From Paraburkholderia podalyriae (GTDB taxonomy: Bacteria; Pseudomonadota; Gammaproteobacteria; Burkholderiales; Burkholderiaceae): a stretch of DNA of 64,000 nucleotides. Made by a program: the position numbers and the translations under genes. Positions within the stretch are counted from its first letter, which is position 1. Every line of letters starts with the position of its first letter. This document shows positions 51,357-59,654 of this stretch, piece by piece. A model generated the notes under the pieces. The model was not told where the DNA came from. It searched no databases and was given only the letters and a program-made list of their open reading frames with translations. Location: contig NZ_VZQQ01000015.1 of the NCBI RefSeq assembly GCF_014397785.1, positions 62,001-126,000 on the forward strand, read 5' to 3'.

Positions 51357-51773
51357 ATGGAACAACATAAACAGGACGGTGCCGAGGGTAAGGAAGAATG
51401 CCTGCTTTGCCGTATCACTTATTCAGTCTACTCAAATTTCCCGCCAATGCCGTCCGCAATGGCGCTGAACGCGGAAACCGGCGAATGGTTTCCGTTCGAT
51501 AGGCTGAAGTCGTATCCAACCGGTTACCGGATGGCCGAAGCCCTGGGCACCGCATGGGCGTGCGATTGTCGCGAACGCCCGCGGAATTGTTTCGACCAGC
51601 GGTTCACGCTAACGGATACAGGAGGTAACGCGCTCCCTGATACGTATTACACTGCCCGACTTCCATCGGGCGCACTTGTTCACGGCATTACCGATTTGCA
51701 GGGGCGCACCAAGCGCTACCAGACAGAGGGCGCGCGATCCATTCACCTTTTTATTGGTCACAGGGAGGCGTAA
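51357..51773 (+). CDS. Small protein upstream of the lysozyme, transthyretin-like C-terminal half
   Basis: A 138-residue protein with no signal peptide. The N-terminal half has a cysteine pair (ECLLCR) and another cluster (WACDCRERPRNC). The C-terminal half (RFTLTDTGGNALPDTYYTAR, then LPSGALVHGITDLQGRTKRY) resembles the short beta-sandwich adaptor segments seen near type VI secretion cargo. AGAGG precedes the ATG. It overlaps the next gene by 1 bp. The GC content is lower than that of neighbours. A cargo-adaptor role is only a suggestion. Confidence 0.7.
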   Translation: MEQHKQDGAEGKEECLLCRITYSVYSNFPPMPSAMALNAETGEWFPFDRLKSYPTGYRMAEALGTAWACDCRERPRNCFDQRFTLTDTGGNALPDTYYTARLPSGALVHGITDLQGRTKRYQTEGARSIHLFIGHREA

Positions 51774-52348
51774 TGTCTGATGCACTGGGAGCAGCACTAA
51801 CAGACACAAATCCGAATTCACTTGTAATTCTTCAGTCGGACAGGATCGGCAAGCCATGGCATGTTAGCCCGGACGGGTTGTCTTTTACTGCTGTATGGGA
51901 GTCAGGGGCATTAAATGGCGTGTACAGAGGTCATCAGGTAACAGAGGGGTTCATCTTGAAGGCCTATCGGGACAATGTTGGAATTCCTACTGTCGGATGT
52001 GGGCATCGCATTGTCCCTGCCGACCGCATCGAGGTTGGGCAGGTAATCAGCCTGGAACGCGCGCGTGCGTTCAGACGGCGGAACGTTACCGAGGTAGAAA
52101 GACGTCTAAATGCTGGCGTGAAGGTTCCGTTGTTTCAGTTCGAATACGATGCGCTTGTGAGTATCGTATATAACTGTGGCTCCGGGGACGGCGCCAGCGA
52201 AATTATTAGAAAAGTTAATACAGGTCATTATGACGATATGCATGGTTTCATACTGACGTATCGGGTGGGAACAAATCGGGGCGTTAAGAATCGTCGGATT
52301 GCCGAAGCCCGTTTATTTGTCTCAGGAGTCTACGATGCATCGCATTAG
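51773..52348 (+). CDS. T4-lysozyme-type muramidase (GH24), probable antibacterial toxin
   Basis: A 191-residue enzyme. Residues ~56-190 match phage lysozymes: catalytic Glu58 (VTEGFILKAYRD), Asp67 and Thr73 (PTVGCGH) with spacings 9 and 6, identical to E11-D20-T26 of T4 lysozyme. FEYDALVSIVYNCGSG is the second conserved block. A ~50-residue N-terminal extension lacks a signal peptide. There is no holin, spanin or phage gene nearby, and a signal-bearing LprI-like gene overlaps its 3' end, so it is more likely an interbacterial cell-wall toxin than a prophage lysin. The start has GGGAGG upstream. Confidence 0.88.
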   Translation: MSDALGAALTDTNPNSLVILQSDRIGKPWHVSPDGLSFTAVWESGALNGVYRGHQVTEGFILKAYRDNVGIPTVGCGHRIVPADRIEVGQVISLERARAFRRRNVTEVERRLNAGVKVPLFQFEYDALVSIVYNCGSGDGASEIIRKVNTGHYDDMHGFILTYRVGTNRGVKNRRIAEARLFVSGVYDASH

Positions 52349-52745
52349 GAATTGGGTACTTATTCTGATCTCAGGCGTGTTATTTTTTAGTCTTGCGGTC
52401 GCTAAGTCGACCCCCGATTGCCTACAGCATTTGGGGGGCGGTTACGGTGACGCTGTATGCTATTCCGAGTTACAGAAAGACCTGATGGCCCAGAACAAAA
52501 TTATCTATAACGAGTTGCGTGCGACCATGCCGAACGGCAACGTGCATGCGAAATTGCTGGACCAGTACATGGCAACGCAAGATGCATCCGTGAGGTACTG
52601 CGAATTGCCACGTAACGCCGGCGCAAAGTGGGAAACGGAGCACGATGGATCGATGTTTCCAGCTTTGCAACAGGAGTGCATCTACAATCTTCGCAAAGCA
52701 CAAAATCAGTTTTTAAAGGATTTGCTTGATATGGCAAATTGGTAG
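52335..52745 (+). CDS. Exported LprI/DUF1311-like protein, probable lysozyme immunity protein
   Basis: A 136-residue protein with a clear signal peptide (WVLILISGVLFFSLAVA). The mature sequence is LprI/DUF1311-like: CYSELQKDLMAQNKIIYNEL, then VRYCELPRNAGAKWETEHDG, and QQECIYNLRKAQNQFLKDLL, with the typical Cys residues and terminal helix. LprI of Mycobacterium is a lysozyme inhibitor. The start overlaps the lysozyme stop by 14 bp with AGGAG upstream, so both are made together. Periplasmic location and coupling fit self-protection against the lysozyme. Confidence 0.82.
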   Translation: MHRIRNWVLILISGVLFFSLAVAKSTPDCLQHLGGGYGDAVCYSELQKDLMAQNKIIYNELRATMPNGNVHAKLLDQYMATQDASVRYCELPRNAGAKWETEHDGSMFPALQQECIYNLRKAQNQFLKDLLDMANW

Positions 52746-52760
52746 AGTGTGAAATCCGGG

Positions 52761-52787
52761 ATTCAGGCGAATCGCTTCGTGCGCGAC
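52761..52787 (+). repeat. 27-bp direct repeat, copy 2
   Basis: Identical to 50889-50915. On the minus strand it supplies the last residues and stop (SRTKRFA) of the small membrane protein at 52763. Confidence 0.92.
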
Positions 52788-53050
52788 CCGATGACGCTTA
52801 CCGGCGCCACGATCGCGGCAGCGACGATAAATGCTGAAACGATCAGCACAAAGTTGCTCCAAGCTTCGACATCGTAGGCATCGGGCATCCAATCGGGATA
52901 TAAATAACGTAATAGCCACCGAACGAAATCGGCGAACCATAACGGTATCTCGAACGATAATCGTTGGGTACCCCATGCGAGAGCAGTGCCCAATGCGAGC
53001 CAGATCCCGAGCGCATTGACGCACCGTCGAAACAAACGGGCGTGCGTCAT
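52763..53050 (-). CDS. Small two-helix membrane protein of unknown function
   Basis: A 95-residue protein with hydrophobic segments at ~14-27 (LGIWLALGTALAWG) and ~66-84 (NFVLIVSAFIVAAAIVAPVS). The middle (WFADFVRWLLRYLYPDWMPD) is aromatic-rich. The C-terminal SRTKRFA and the stop codon come from the second copy of the 27-bp repeat, so its original 3' end may have been replaced. No family recognised. Confidence 0.55.
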   Translation of the reverse strand: MTHARLFRRCVNALGIWLALGTALAWGTQRLSFEIPLWFADFVRWLLRYLYPDWMPDAYDVEAWSNFVLIVSAFIVAAAIVAPVSVIGSRTKRFA

Positions 53051-53315
53051 CGCACCTGTACTCGCCCATCAGCTCGCATATCACTTCCTGGAATTGGCAG
53101 CGTTGGCGGGAACTGACGGCAGCTTACAGTCATTGCTCTTTGCTCCAAAAGTCCCTGAGGTGGCGGAGCGATGACTATTGCCTGTACGTCTGTGCCGCAC
53201 AATCGGAGCGTTCTTAAAGGTGCCTCGGATAATCTACGAAACTGTTTGCAGAAGCGCATCAGTCTGAAGCACCGCCAAAAAACATTGGCCACGCTCGAAT
53301 GCCTGCGCCTCAACC

Positions 53316-53356
53316 GAAAAGAAAAGGCCGCATCAACGCAAAGCGTTGACGCGGCC
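53316..53356 (-). terminator. Intrinsic terminator downstream of the small gene at 53385
   Basis: A 14-bp stem with one G-T-type mismatch (53326-53339 with 53343-53356, loop AAA) followed on the minus strand by TTTTCTTTTC. It lies 29 bp past the stop at 53385. Confidence 0.82.
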
Positions 53357-53384
53357 TCAGATGACCGAGTCGCGATTGAAGTCG

Positions 53385-53639
53385 TTACTTCACCCCAAGC
53401 CCCCGCAACACCGCATTACCCTCGGACGTCAGACGGATATGCGACGTGCCGGCATCGTTCGAAACGGTCTCGACGAGACCCGCTTCGTAAAGCTGCGGAA
53501 TTTCGGGTTTTGCGGATGCATCGATCGGCGCGTGCAGCAACAGCAGCAGCGTCGCGAGTTCATGATGGCTCAGGAGACGGCGCAGGATAGTGGGCCGTCT
53601 GGCCGGTGTTTCGTTGGTATTCGGTTCGGGCTGGTTCAT
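53385..53639 (-). CDS. Small winged-helix-like protein of unknown function
   Basis: An 84-residue soluble protein (MNQPEPNTNETPARRPTILR, then RLLSHHELATLLLLLHAPID, IPQLYEAGLVETVSNDAGTS and IRLTSEGNAVLRGLGV). The pattern L-x-E-A-G-L-V-E followed by beta-hairpin HIRLTSEGNAVL resembles a winged-helix domain. A terminator at 53316 follows. It is likely real from codon use and the terminator; the in-frame ATG at 53648 is an alternative start. Confidence 0.68.
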   Translation of the reverse strand: MNQPEPNTNETPARRPTILRRLLSHHELATLLLLLHAPIDASAKPEIPQLYEAGLVETVSNDAGTSHIRLTSEGNAVLRGLGVK

Positions 53640-53792
53640 GGAGCGCACCTTGTGCGGGGACGTGTCCGGGGATCATGCGGACGAAGTCTTAAACGATTCT
53701 TAAGACTCCATTGTCCTGTAACACCGTGACATGAACGTTTCAATGGATCAGATTCCGGCGCCCGGAACTTCGCCTGTATGCGCCACAAAGCC

Positions 53793-54125
53793 TTATGGCG
53801 CGCAGGTTTTGCCTGCCGATTCGATCCACAGGTTGCTTACATGACGCTTGCCCGCATAGAAACGGTAAGTTGTCGCGCCGTTGTCGCTGCGTACCTTGAC
53901 GATGTTCGAGTCGCCGAAGTCGAGCATCTGACCTTGCGGGATCCCGGTCGACTTGAAGGCGGCGTTGTGATGATTGGCCATTTGCGTCAGACAGGCGACC
54001 ACGTCGTCGACGGAACGCTGGGTCGCCGTGTCCGTGACGGGCTCGCCGGAATCGGGGTCCTTCTGGAAATACGCGCACGCGCTGAGCAGTAGCGAAAGGG
54101 ACAGGACTGCAGCGAACTTCTTCAT
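53793..54125 (-). CDS. Small putative lipoprotein
   Basis: A 110-residue protein with a lipoprotein signal (MKKFAAVLSLSLLLSACAYF, lipobox LLSAC). The mature part is ~92 residues (SVDDVVACLTQMANHHNAAF, MLDFGDSNIVKVRSDNGATT, YRFYAGKRHVSNLWIESAGK). GGAG lies 6 nt upstream of the ATG at 54125. It looks like a conserved Burkholderiales lipoprotein, but I cannot assign a role. Confidence 0.85.
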   Translation of the reverse strand: MKKFAAVLSLSLLLSACAYFQKDPDSGEPVTDTATQRSVDDVVACLTQMANHHNAAFKSTGIPQGQMLDFGDSNIVKVRSDNGATTYRFYAGKRHVSNLWIESAGKTCAP

Positions 54126-54357
54126 ATGTCTCCTGGCGTTGATTCGGCTTAGGGCCCATGCGCCGCATTGCACCGCATTGCGGCGCGCATGATGCAAGGC
54201 AAACGCGCGGGCTGGACCGCATAACAGGCGTCATTATATCGAGACGGCGAACCTGCCTCGATCGGAGACGCAGATCGCGTGCCTGAAAAGACGAAGTCAG
54301 TATCGACGCGGCGACTTCCAGTGAAGGCGCCGCCGTCGTGCCTCCGGCGCCTCGCCG

Positions 54358-56250
54358 TTACTTGCGCCGCTGCGCCTGCGCCGCGAGCCGCACCGCCGCA
54401 TTGGCCGCGCCATAGCCGTCATAGCCGCCGCGCCGCTCGACGATCTCGAGGAAGAAGCGCTGGTCAAGTTGCTCGGTATAAGCGTGGAAAAACTCGCCGC
54501 CGCGTTCGTCGCGGTCGTACAGGATATGGTTCGCGCGCATCGCTTCGAGCAGCGTGTCGGACAGCGCGTAGCGGGCGGCGAGGTCGTCGTAGTAATTGCG
54601 CGGAATGCGCAGGAGCGGCACGCCATCGGCGACGAACTCAGGGATCGCGCTGAAGATGTCGCCGGTGCTGAAGGCGACGTGGTTCAGGCCCGAGCCGTGG
54701 TACGTATGCAGCGCCTCGGCGACCGCCGTATGGCGGTCCACCGACGCGTTCAGCGCGATCCGCACCGAGCCGTCGGGGCTGCGCAGCGCGCGGCTGCGCA
54801 CGAGGCCGTAAGGATCGGGCACAAGCACACCCGGCTCGGCCAGGAAGCCGAGCGCCGTGCGCAGAAAGAGCACCCACGTATCGAGCGCATTCGCCGGCAC
54901 CGACAGGCACACGTGATCGATGCGCTCGAGCGGTCCGACCTCGCTCGGCCCGTTGACGTCGGTGAGCACGAAATCGGCTTCGAATAGCGTGGGTTGATCC
55001 GGTGTTTCGTCGACGAAATAGTCGAGGCTGCCGTCCGGTGCCTGCACGGCCGGCAACACGCGCTCGTTCGGCCCGATCTGGCCGGAGAACGGCGCGTAGC
55101 CGAAGCCGGCCGCGCGCTCGAATGCCTGGCTCGCGTCATCGACACGAAACGCCGATGCGCACAGCGACAAACCGTGCTGCTGGAAAAACGCGTTCGCGAA
55201 TGAATCGGGCTCGGCGTTCAGCACGATCGATGCCGCGCCGTGCCGATACAGCGTCACGTCCTTCGAGCGATGCTGGCCGGCCTGGCGAAAGCGCAGCTTG
55301 CCGAGCCAGTCGGCGAGCTGCGTGCGCGTCGTGTGATCGACCGCGAATTCGAGGAACTGATAGCCGACGTGCGCGGGCGCCGCGGGCGAGCGGTACAGGT
55401 CGCTCGTCGTCTTCTGCGGCTGCTGTTGCTCTTCCAGCAGCGCGCGGGTTTGCTCTTCCAGGAACAGCAGCGAGCGATGGCCATCCGCGGCCGTGCTCGT
55501 GGTGGGGGCGGCCCGAAAGCCATCGTTGAAGATTTCCAGCGAAAGCGGACCCTTGTAGCCAGCTTTGACGACCTGCGCGGTGAAGTTCGCCAGATCGAAG
55601 TCGCCCTGGCCGGGGAAGCAGCGGTAGTGGCGGCTCCACTCGAGCACGTCCATCGCGAGCTTCGGCGCGTCCGCGATCTGCACGAACGCGATGCGCTCGC
55701 CGGGAATGTCGACGATAGCGTCCGGCGTGTCGTTCAGCGATAGCGTATGAAAGCTGTCGAGCACGAGCCCGAGGCTCGGATGGTTGACTGCATCGACAAG
55801 CTTCCACGCGTGGCGGTAGGTCTTCACGTGCGTGCCCCACGCCAGCGCCTCATAACCGGCGATCACGCCGGCCGCCTCGGCCGCGCGGGCCAGCGCGCCG
55901 AGCTGGTCGATCATCAGCGAGTCGTCGCAGATGGTGTCCGGCGACACGTTGCTGCACACGAGGATGCGGTCCGTGCCGAGCTCGTGCATCACGTCGAACT
56001 TGCGCTTTGCGCGGTCGAGATTGCGCTGGAGCCGCTCGGGACTGACGCCGTCGAAATCGCGAAACGGCTGGAACAGCATGATCTTCAGGCCGAGGTCGTC
56101 GGCGATGCGGCGCACGTCGGCGGGCGAGCCGTCGAAGTACAGCAGATCGTTCTCGAAGATTTCGACACCTTCGAAGCCCGCCGCGCGGATCGCGCTCAGC
56201 TTCTCGACGAGGGTGCCGCTAATCGACACGGTGGCAATCGAACGTTGCAT
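54358..56250 (-). CDS. quiC: 3-dehydroshikimate dehydratase (QuiC1-type, TIM barrel plus HPPD-like domain)
   Basis: A 630-residue two-domain enzyme converting 3-dehydroshikimate to protocatechuate. Residues 1-~285 form a sugar-phosphate-isomerase-type TIM barrel with metal ligands (VEIFENDLLYFDG, IAGYEALAWGTHVKTYRHAW, LGLVLDSFHTLSL, GPLSLEIFNDGFR). Residues ~295-600 form a VOC/HPPD-like domain (ERIDHVCLSVPANALDTWVL, HGSGLNHVAFSTGDIF, QRFFLEIVERRGGYDGYG). It is often misnamed 4-hydroxyphenylpyruvate dioxygenase. It diverges from aroQ at 56568, so quinate/shikimate can be funnelled to protocatechuate. Confidence 0.92.
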   Translation of the reverse strand: MQRSIATVSISGTLVEKLSAIRAAGFEGVEIFENDLLYFDGSPADVRRIADDLGLKIMLFQPFRDFDGVSPERLQRNLDRAKRKFDVMHELGTDRILVCSNVSPDTICDDSLMIDQLGALARAAEAAGVIAGYEALAWGTHVKTYRHAWKLVDAVNHPSLGLVLDSFHTLSLNDTPDAIVDIPGERIAFVQIADAPKLAMDVLEWSRHYRCFPGQGDFDLANFTAQVVKAGYKGPLSLEIFNDGFRAAPTTSTAADGHRSLLFLEEQTRALLEEQQQPQKTTSDLYRSPAAPAHVGYQFLEFAVDHTTRTQLADWLGKLRFRQAGQHRSKDVTLYRHGAASIVLNAEPDSFANAFFQQHGLSLCASAFRVDDASQAFERAAGFGYAPFSGQIGPNERVLPAVQAPDGSLDYFVDETPDQPTLFEADFVLTDVNGPSEVGPLERIDHVCLSVPANALDTWVLFLRTALGFLAEPGVLVPDPYGLVRSRALRSPDGSVRIALNASVDRHTAVAEALHTYHGSGLNHVAFSTGDIFSAIPEFVADGVPLLRIPRNYYDDLAARYALSDTLLEAMRANHILYDRDERGGEFFHAYTEQLDQRFFLEIVERRGGYDGYGAANAAVRLAAQAQRRK

Positions 56251-56567
56251 GAACGGCTCCTGCGGAAACAGACAAACGAGGGAAAAGGAACAGGCAAACC
56301 ACTGCGGCGCGCCTGCGGGCGCTGCCTGCCGGACTTGCTGCGATGCGCAAAATGAGCCACTTCGTTACGCACCGCAGCAAGACGCAGGCCGGAATCCCCC
56401 ACGCTAGTCGGGAGTTTCGACAGTCTATACAAACTAACTAGATGGTACAAATTCGTAGAAACCCCGAATGACGGCGACGGCCGATGCGCGCACACTTCGC
56501 CATGCGTCGACGAACCGCCGCGGGTGCCGCGGTTCGAGTCGCGCCTTATTCTGCGGGAGTCGTTGTC
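56251..56567. promoter_or_regulatory. Divergent promoter region quiC / aroQ
   Basis: 317 bp between the divergent starts. The centre (56405-56465, with TATACAAACTAACTAGATGG) is AT-rich and probably contains both promoters and operators. No small gene is evident. Confidence 0.45.
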
Positions 56568-57023
56568 ATGAGCTTTGCCTCCGTACTGGTCCTGAACGGA
56601 CCGAACCTCAACCTGCTCGGCACGCGCGAGCCGGCCATCTATGGCGCGGAAACGCTCGACGACGTCGCGAAGCTGTGCCGCGACGCGGGCGAGCGCCTCG
56701 ACCTCGCGGTCGACTTTTGTCAGTCGAACGCCGAGCATCAGCTGATCGACTGGCTCCACGCGGCACGCACCAAGGTCGACGGCGTCGTGATCAATCCGGC
56801 CGCGTACACGCATACGTCGGTCGCGATCGCCGACGCGCTGACCGCGATCGAGAAGCCCGTCATCGAGGTGCATATCTCGAACGTGCATCGGCGCGAAGCG
56901 TTCCGGCATCACTCGTACGTGTCGGCTGTCGCGGACGCGGTCATCATCGGCTGCGGCACGCAGGGCTATGTGCTCGCGCTGGAACGGATGGCGACGATTC
57001 TTAAGAATAGGGCGGCGAAATGA
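56568..57023 (+). CDS. aroQ: Type II 3-dehydroquinate dehydratase
   Basis: A 151-residue enzyme with VLVLNGPNLNLLGTREPAIY (catalytic Tyr at ~25), DFCQSNAEHQLIDWL, GVVINPAAYTHTSVAIADAL and IEVHISNVHRREAFRHHSYV (catalytic His). It interconverts 3-dehydroquinate and 3-dehydroshikimate. The location beside quiC and a shikimate dehydrogenase suggests the catabolic copy. The start at 56568 has GGGAGT upstream. The stop overlaps the next gene by 4 bp. Confidence 0.95.
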   Translation: MSFASVLVLNGPNLNLLGTREPAIYGAETLDDVAKLCRDAGERLDLAVDFCQSNAEHQLIDWLHAARTKVDGVVINPAAYTHTSVAIADALTAIEKPVIEVHISNVHRREAFRHHSYVSAVADAVIIGCGTQGYVLALERMATILKNRAAK

Positions 57024-57970
57024 ACACTCAAGCGAACACTCAAGCGAACCCTCGGGGAAATACCCGGAGCGACGCGCAGATTGCCGCGTTGGCCAATGCG
57101 CAGGCCTGCTCGCGGGCGACGCCCCACTCCTTTCTGGTCGGCCTGATCGGCTCCGGCATTAGCGGTTCGCTCACGCCCGCAATGCACGAGGAAGAGGGCA
57201 GCAAGCTCGGTCTGCACTATGTGTATCGACGTATCGATCTCGATGCGCTACAGCTCGATACCGCCGCGCTGCCGGAACTGCTGACGGCAGCCGAACGGAT
57301 GGGCTACAACGGCCTGAACATCACGTATCCGTGCAAGCAGGCGGTGATCCCGCTGCTCGACGAACTGTCCGACGACGCCCGCGCGCTCGGCGCGGTCAAC
57401 ACCGTGCTGTTCCAGCACGGCAAGCGCATCGGTCACAACACCGACTGGTCCGGCTTCGCGCGCGCATTCCAGCGCGGCCTGCCTGACGTGTCGCTGGAGC
57501 GCGTCGTGCAACTCGGCGCCGGCGGTGCGGGCGCGGCGGTCGCGCACGCGGCGCTGAACCTTGGCGCGCTATCTCTGACGCTGTTCGACGTCGATGCCGC
57601 GCGTGCGCGGTCGCTGGCCGACGAGTTGCAGGCGCGTTTCCCTAAAGCCAAGGTCAGCGCGGGCACGTCGCTCGAACAGTCGCTCGCGGCCGCGCAAGGG
57701 CTGATTCACGCGACGCCGACCGGCATGGCCAAAATGCCGGGCCTGCCGCTGCCGGCCGAATTGCTGCACCGCGACCTGTGGGTTGCCGACATCGTTTATT
57801 TCCCGATCCGCACGGCGCTGTTGCAGGCGGCCGAGGCGCTCGGCTGCCGCACGCTGAGCGGCGGCGGCATGGCGGTCTACCAGGCGGTCGATGCCATGCG
57901 CATTTTCACGGGCCTCGAGCCGGACGCCGAGCGCGTCTACGCCCACTTTCAATCGCTGTTGCAACGCTAA
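57020..57970 (+). CDS. Shikimate/quinate dehydrogenase family (AroE/YdiB-like)
   Basis: A 316-residue NAD(P)-dependent enzyme: VGLIGSGISGSLTPAMHEEE, NGLNITYPCKQAVIPLLDEL (catalytic Lys), GAVNTVLFQHGKRIGHNTDW (Asp), VVQLGAGGAGAAVAHAALNL (Rossmann) and SGGGMAVYQAVDAMRIFTG. The longer N-terminus and Ser-Gly-Ser start of the substrate loop are typical of catabolic quinate/shikimate dehydrogenases. It overlaps aroQ by 4 bp and is followed by an MFS transporter. Confidence 0.93.
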   Translation: MNTQANTQANPRGNTRSDAQIAALANAQACSRATPHSFLVGLIGSGISGSLTPAMHEEEGSKLGLHYVYRRIDLDALQLDTAALPELLTAAERMGYNGLNITYPCKQAVIPLLDELSDDARALGAVNTVLFQHGKRIGHNTDWSGFARAFQRGLPDVSLERVVQLGAGGAGAAVAHAALNLGALSLTLFDVDAARARSLADELQARFPKAKVSAGTSLEQSLAAAQGLIHATPTGMAKMPGLPLPAELLHRDLWVADIVYFPIRTALLQAAEALGCRTLSGGGMAVYQAVDAMRIFTGLEPDAERVYAHFQSLLQR

Positions 57971-58020
57971 CCGGCCGCGTAAAGACCGGCACCCAAGCTG
58001 ATCGAGGAGACAAGCACGAC

Positions 58021-59388
58021 ATGACGCAACCATTCCAATCCAGTTCCGCGGGCTCACCCGCACAGAACAGGACGGCGAGCCCCGCGCGCCGTTCGAAAGC
58101 CCGTTATCAGATCCTCGCGCTGCTCGCGGTCGGCACGATGATCAACTATCTCGACCGCACCGTGCTCGGCATCGCGGCACCGCAGTTGACCAAGGAACTC
58201 GGCATCAACGCCGCGCTGATGGGCCTGCTGTTCTCGGTGTTTTCGTGGAGCTACGTGGCCTCGCAGATTCCGGGCGGCCTGTTTCTCGACCGGTTCGGCA
58301 GCAAGCTCACGTACTTCCTGTCGATGACGTTCTGGTCGCTGTGCACGCTCGCGCAGGGACTCGTGCAGGGCATCGGCGGCCTGTTCGCTTTCCGTCTGGG
58401 GCTGGGCGTTTCCGAGGCGCCGTGCTTTCCGACCAATAGCCGCGTGGTCGCCACCTGGTTCCCGCAAAGCGAACGCGCGATGGCGACCGGCACCTACACG
58501 GTCGGCGAATATATCGGTCTCGCGTTTTTCAGCCCGTTTCTGTTCATGCTGATGGGCGCGTTCGGCTGGCGCTCGCTGTTCCTCGTGGTCGGCGGCGTCG
58601 GTATCGCGTTTGGCGTGGTGTGGTGGCTGCTGTATCGCGAGCCGCGCGATCATCCGTCGGCGAATCAGGAAGAGCTCGACTATATCGAGGCAGGCGGCGG
58701 TCTTACGCATCGCAACAAGGATGTCGCGGCTACGGTCGATTCAGCCGCGTCGAAGAAGCCTGGCTTCGAATGGCGCACGATTGGTCGGCTGCTCAAGCAT
58801 CGTCAGCTGACCGGCATCTGCCTCGGCCAGTTCGCGGGCAATTCGACGCTGGTGTTCTTCCTCACGTGGTTCCCGACGTATCTCGCCACCGAGCGTCATA
58901 TGGCGTGGCTGAAGATCGGCTTCTTCGCGATCATGCCGTTCATTGCGGCGTCGATCGGCGTGATGTTCGGCGGCGTGTTGTCCGACTGGCTGCTGCGTCG
59001 TGGCAAATCGCCGAACGTCGCGCGCAAGCTGCCGATCATCGCGGGTCTGCTGCTCGCGTCGACGATCATTCTGGCCAACTATGTCGAGAGCAACGTCGTG
59101 GTGATCGCGATTCTGTCGGTGGCGTTCTTCGCGCAGGGGATGGCCGCGCTCGGCTGGACGCTCGTGTCGGATATCGCGCCCGAGGGCTTGCTTGGCGTGA
59201 CCGGCGGCATCTTCAACTTCGCCGCGAATCTGGCCGGTATCGTGACGCCGCTCGTGGTGGGCCTGGTCGTCGCGGCCACCGGTTCGTTCGTGGGTGCGCT
59301 GGTATTTATCGGCGTCGTCGCGTTGATCGGTGCGCTGTCGTACATCTTCATCGTCGGCGATATCAAGCGGATCGTACTGGAGGATTAA
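58021..59388 (+). CDS. MFS transporter, anion:cation symporter (ACS) family, likely quinate/shikimate uptake
   Basis: A 455-residue 12-helix transporter of the GudP/ExuT/phthalate group: VGTMINYLDRTVLGIAAPQL is the helix-1 signature. GGLFLDRFGSKLTYFLSMTF is motif A, and GVSEAPCFPTNSRVVATWFP is the helix-4/5 region. It is 50 bp downstream of the shikimate dehydrogenase gene and ends with a strong terminator. Uptake of quinate or shikimate is inferred from the operon. Confidence 0.9.
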   Translation: MTQPFQSSSAGSPAQNRTASPARRSKARYQILALLAVGTMINYLDRTVLGIAAPQLTKELGINAALMGLLFSVFSWSYVASQIPGGLFLDRFGSKLTYFLSMTFWSLCTLAQGLVQGIGGLFAFRLGLGVSEAPCFPTNSRVVATWFPQSERAMATGTYTVGEYIGLAFFSPFLFMLMGAFGWRSLFLVVGGVGIAFGVVWWLLYREPRDHPSANQEELDYIEAGGGLTHRNKDVAATVDSAASKKPGFEWRTIGRLLKHRQLTGICLGQFAGNSTLVFFLTWFPTYLATERHMAWLKIGFFAIMPFIAASIGVMFGGVLSDWLLRRGKSPNVARKLPIIAGLLLASTIILANYVESNVVVIAILSVAFFAQGMAALGWTLVSDIAPEGLLGVTGGIFNFAANLAGIVTPLVVGLVVAATGSFVGALVFIGVVALIGALSYIFIVGDIKRIVLED

Positions 59389-59438
59389 GTCTTCCTGCTG
59401 AGCCTTGGTTTCATCTGACGGTCGCTGTTCCATTCGAA

Positions 59439-59482
59439 TCCCCGGTTGTCGTCGCAGTGCGGCGGCAACCGGGGATTTTTTG
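59439..59482 (+). terminator. Intrinsic terminator of the quinate/shikimate operon
   Basis: 17-bp arms (59439-59455 and 59459-59475) with two mismatches, then TTTTTT. 51 bp after the transporter stop. Confidence 0.9.
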
Positions 59483-59518
59483 CGTTTGGTGACCGGGTCG
59501 TCGCATCCCACGTTATAC

Positions 59519-59589
59519 GATGTCTTATCACATCTGCGCGACCCAGAAAGACTTTCTGGAGCGCAGGATAAACCATCTTGTATGACATC
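59519..59589. promoter_or_regulatory. Inverted GATGTCNTA pair upstream of the GH28 gene
   Basis: GATGTCTTA at 59519-59527 and, inverted, GATGTCATA at 59581-59589. The pair is 65-135 bp before the GH28 start and may be operator half-sites of a sugar-acid regulator. Confidence 0.3.
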
Positions 59590-59654
59590 CCATCAATGAA
59601 GAGAATGCCTACAACATAAATTCCGAGTCGTATCTTCAAACCGTGGGAGGGGAC

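Noticed and set aside
51773..52745. Lysozyme considered as a prophage endolysin with holin/spanin
   Set aside because: No phage genes surround it, and the following gene is an LprI-like exported protein rather than a spanin or holin.
54358..56250. 4-hydroxyphenylpyruvate dioxygenase
   Set aside because: The C-terminal half is HPPD-like, but the N-terminal TIM barrel and the aroQ/shikimate dehydrogenase neighbours fit 3-dehydroshikimate dehydratase.
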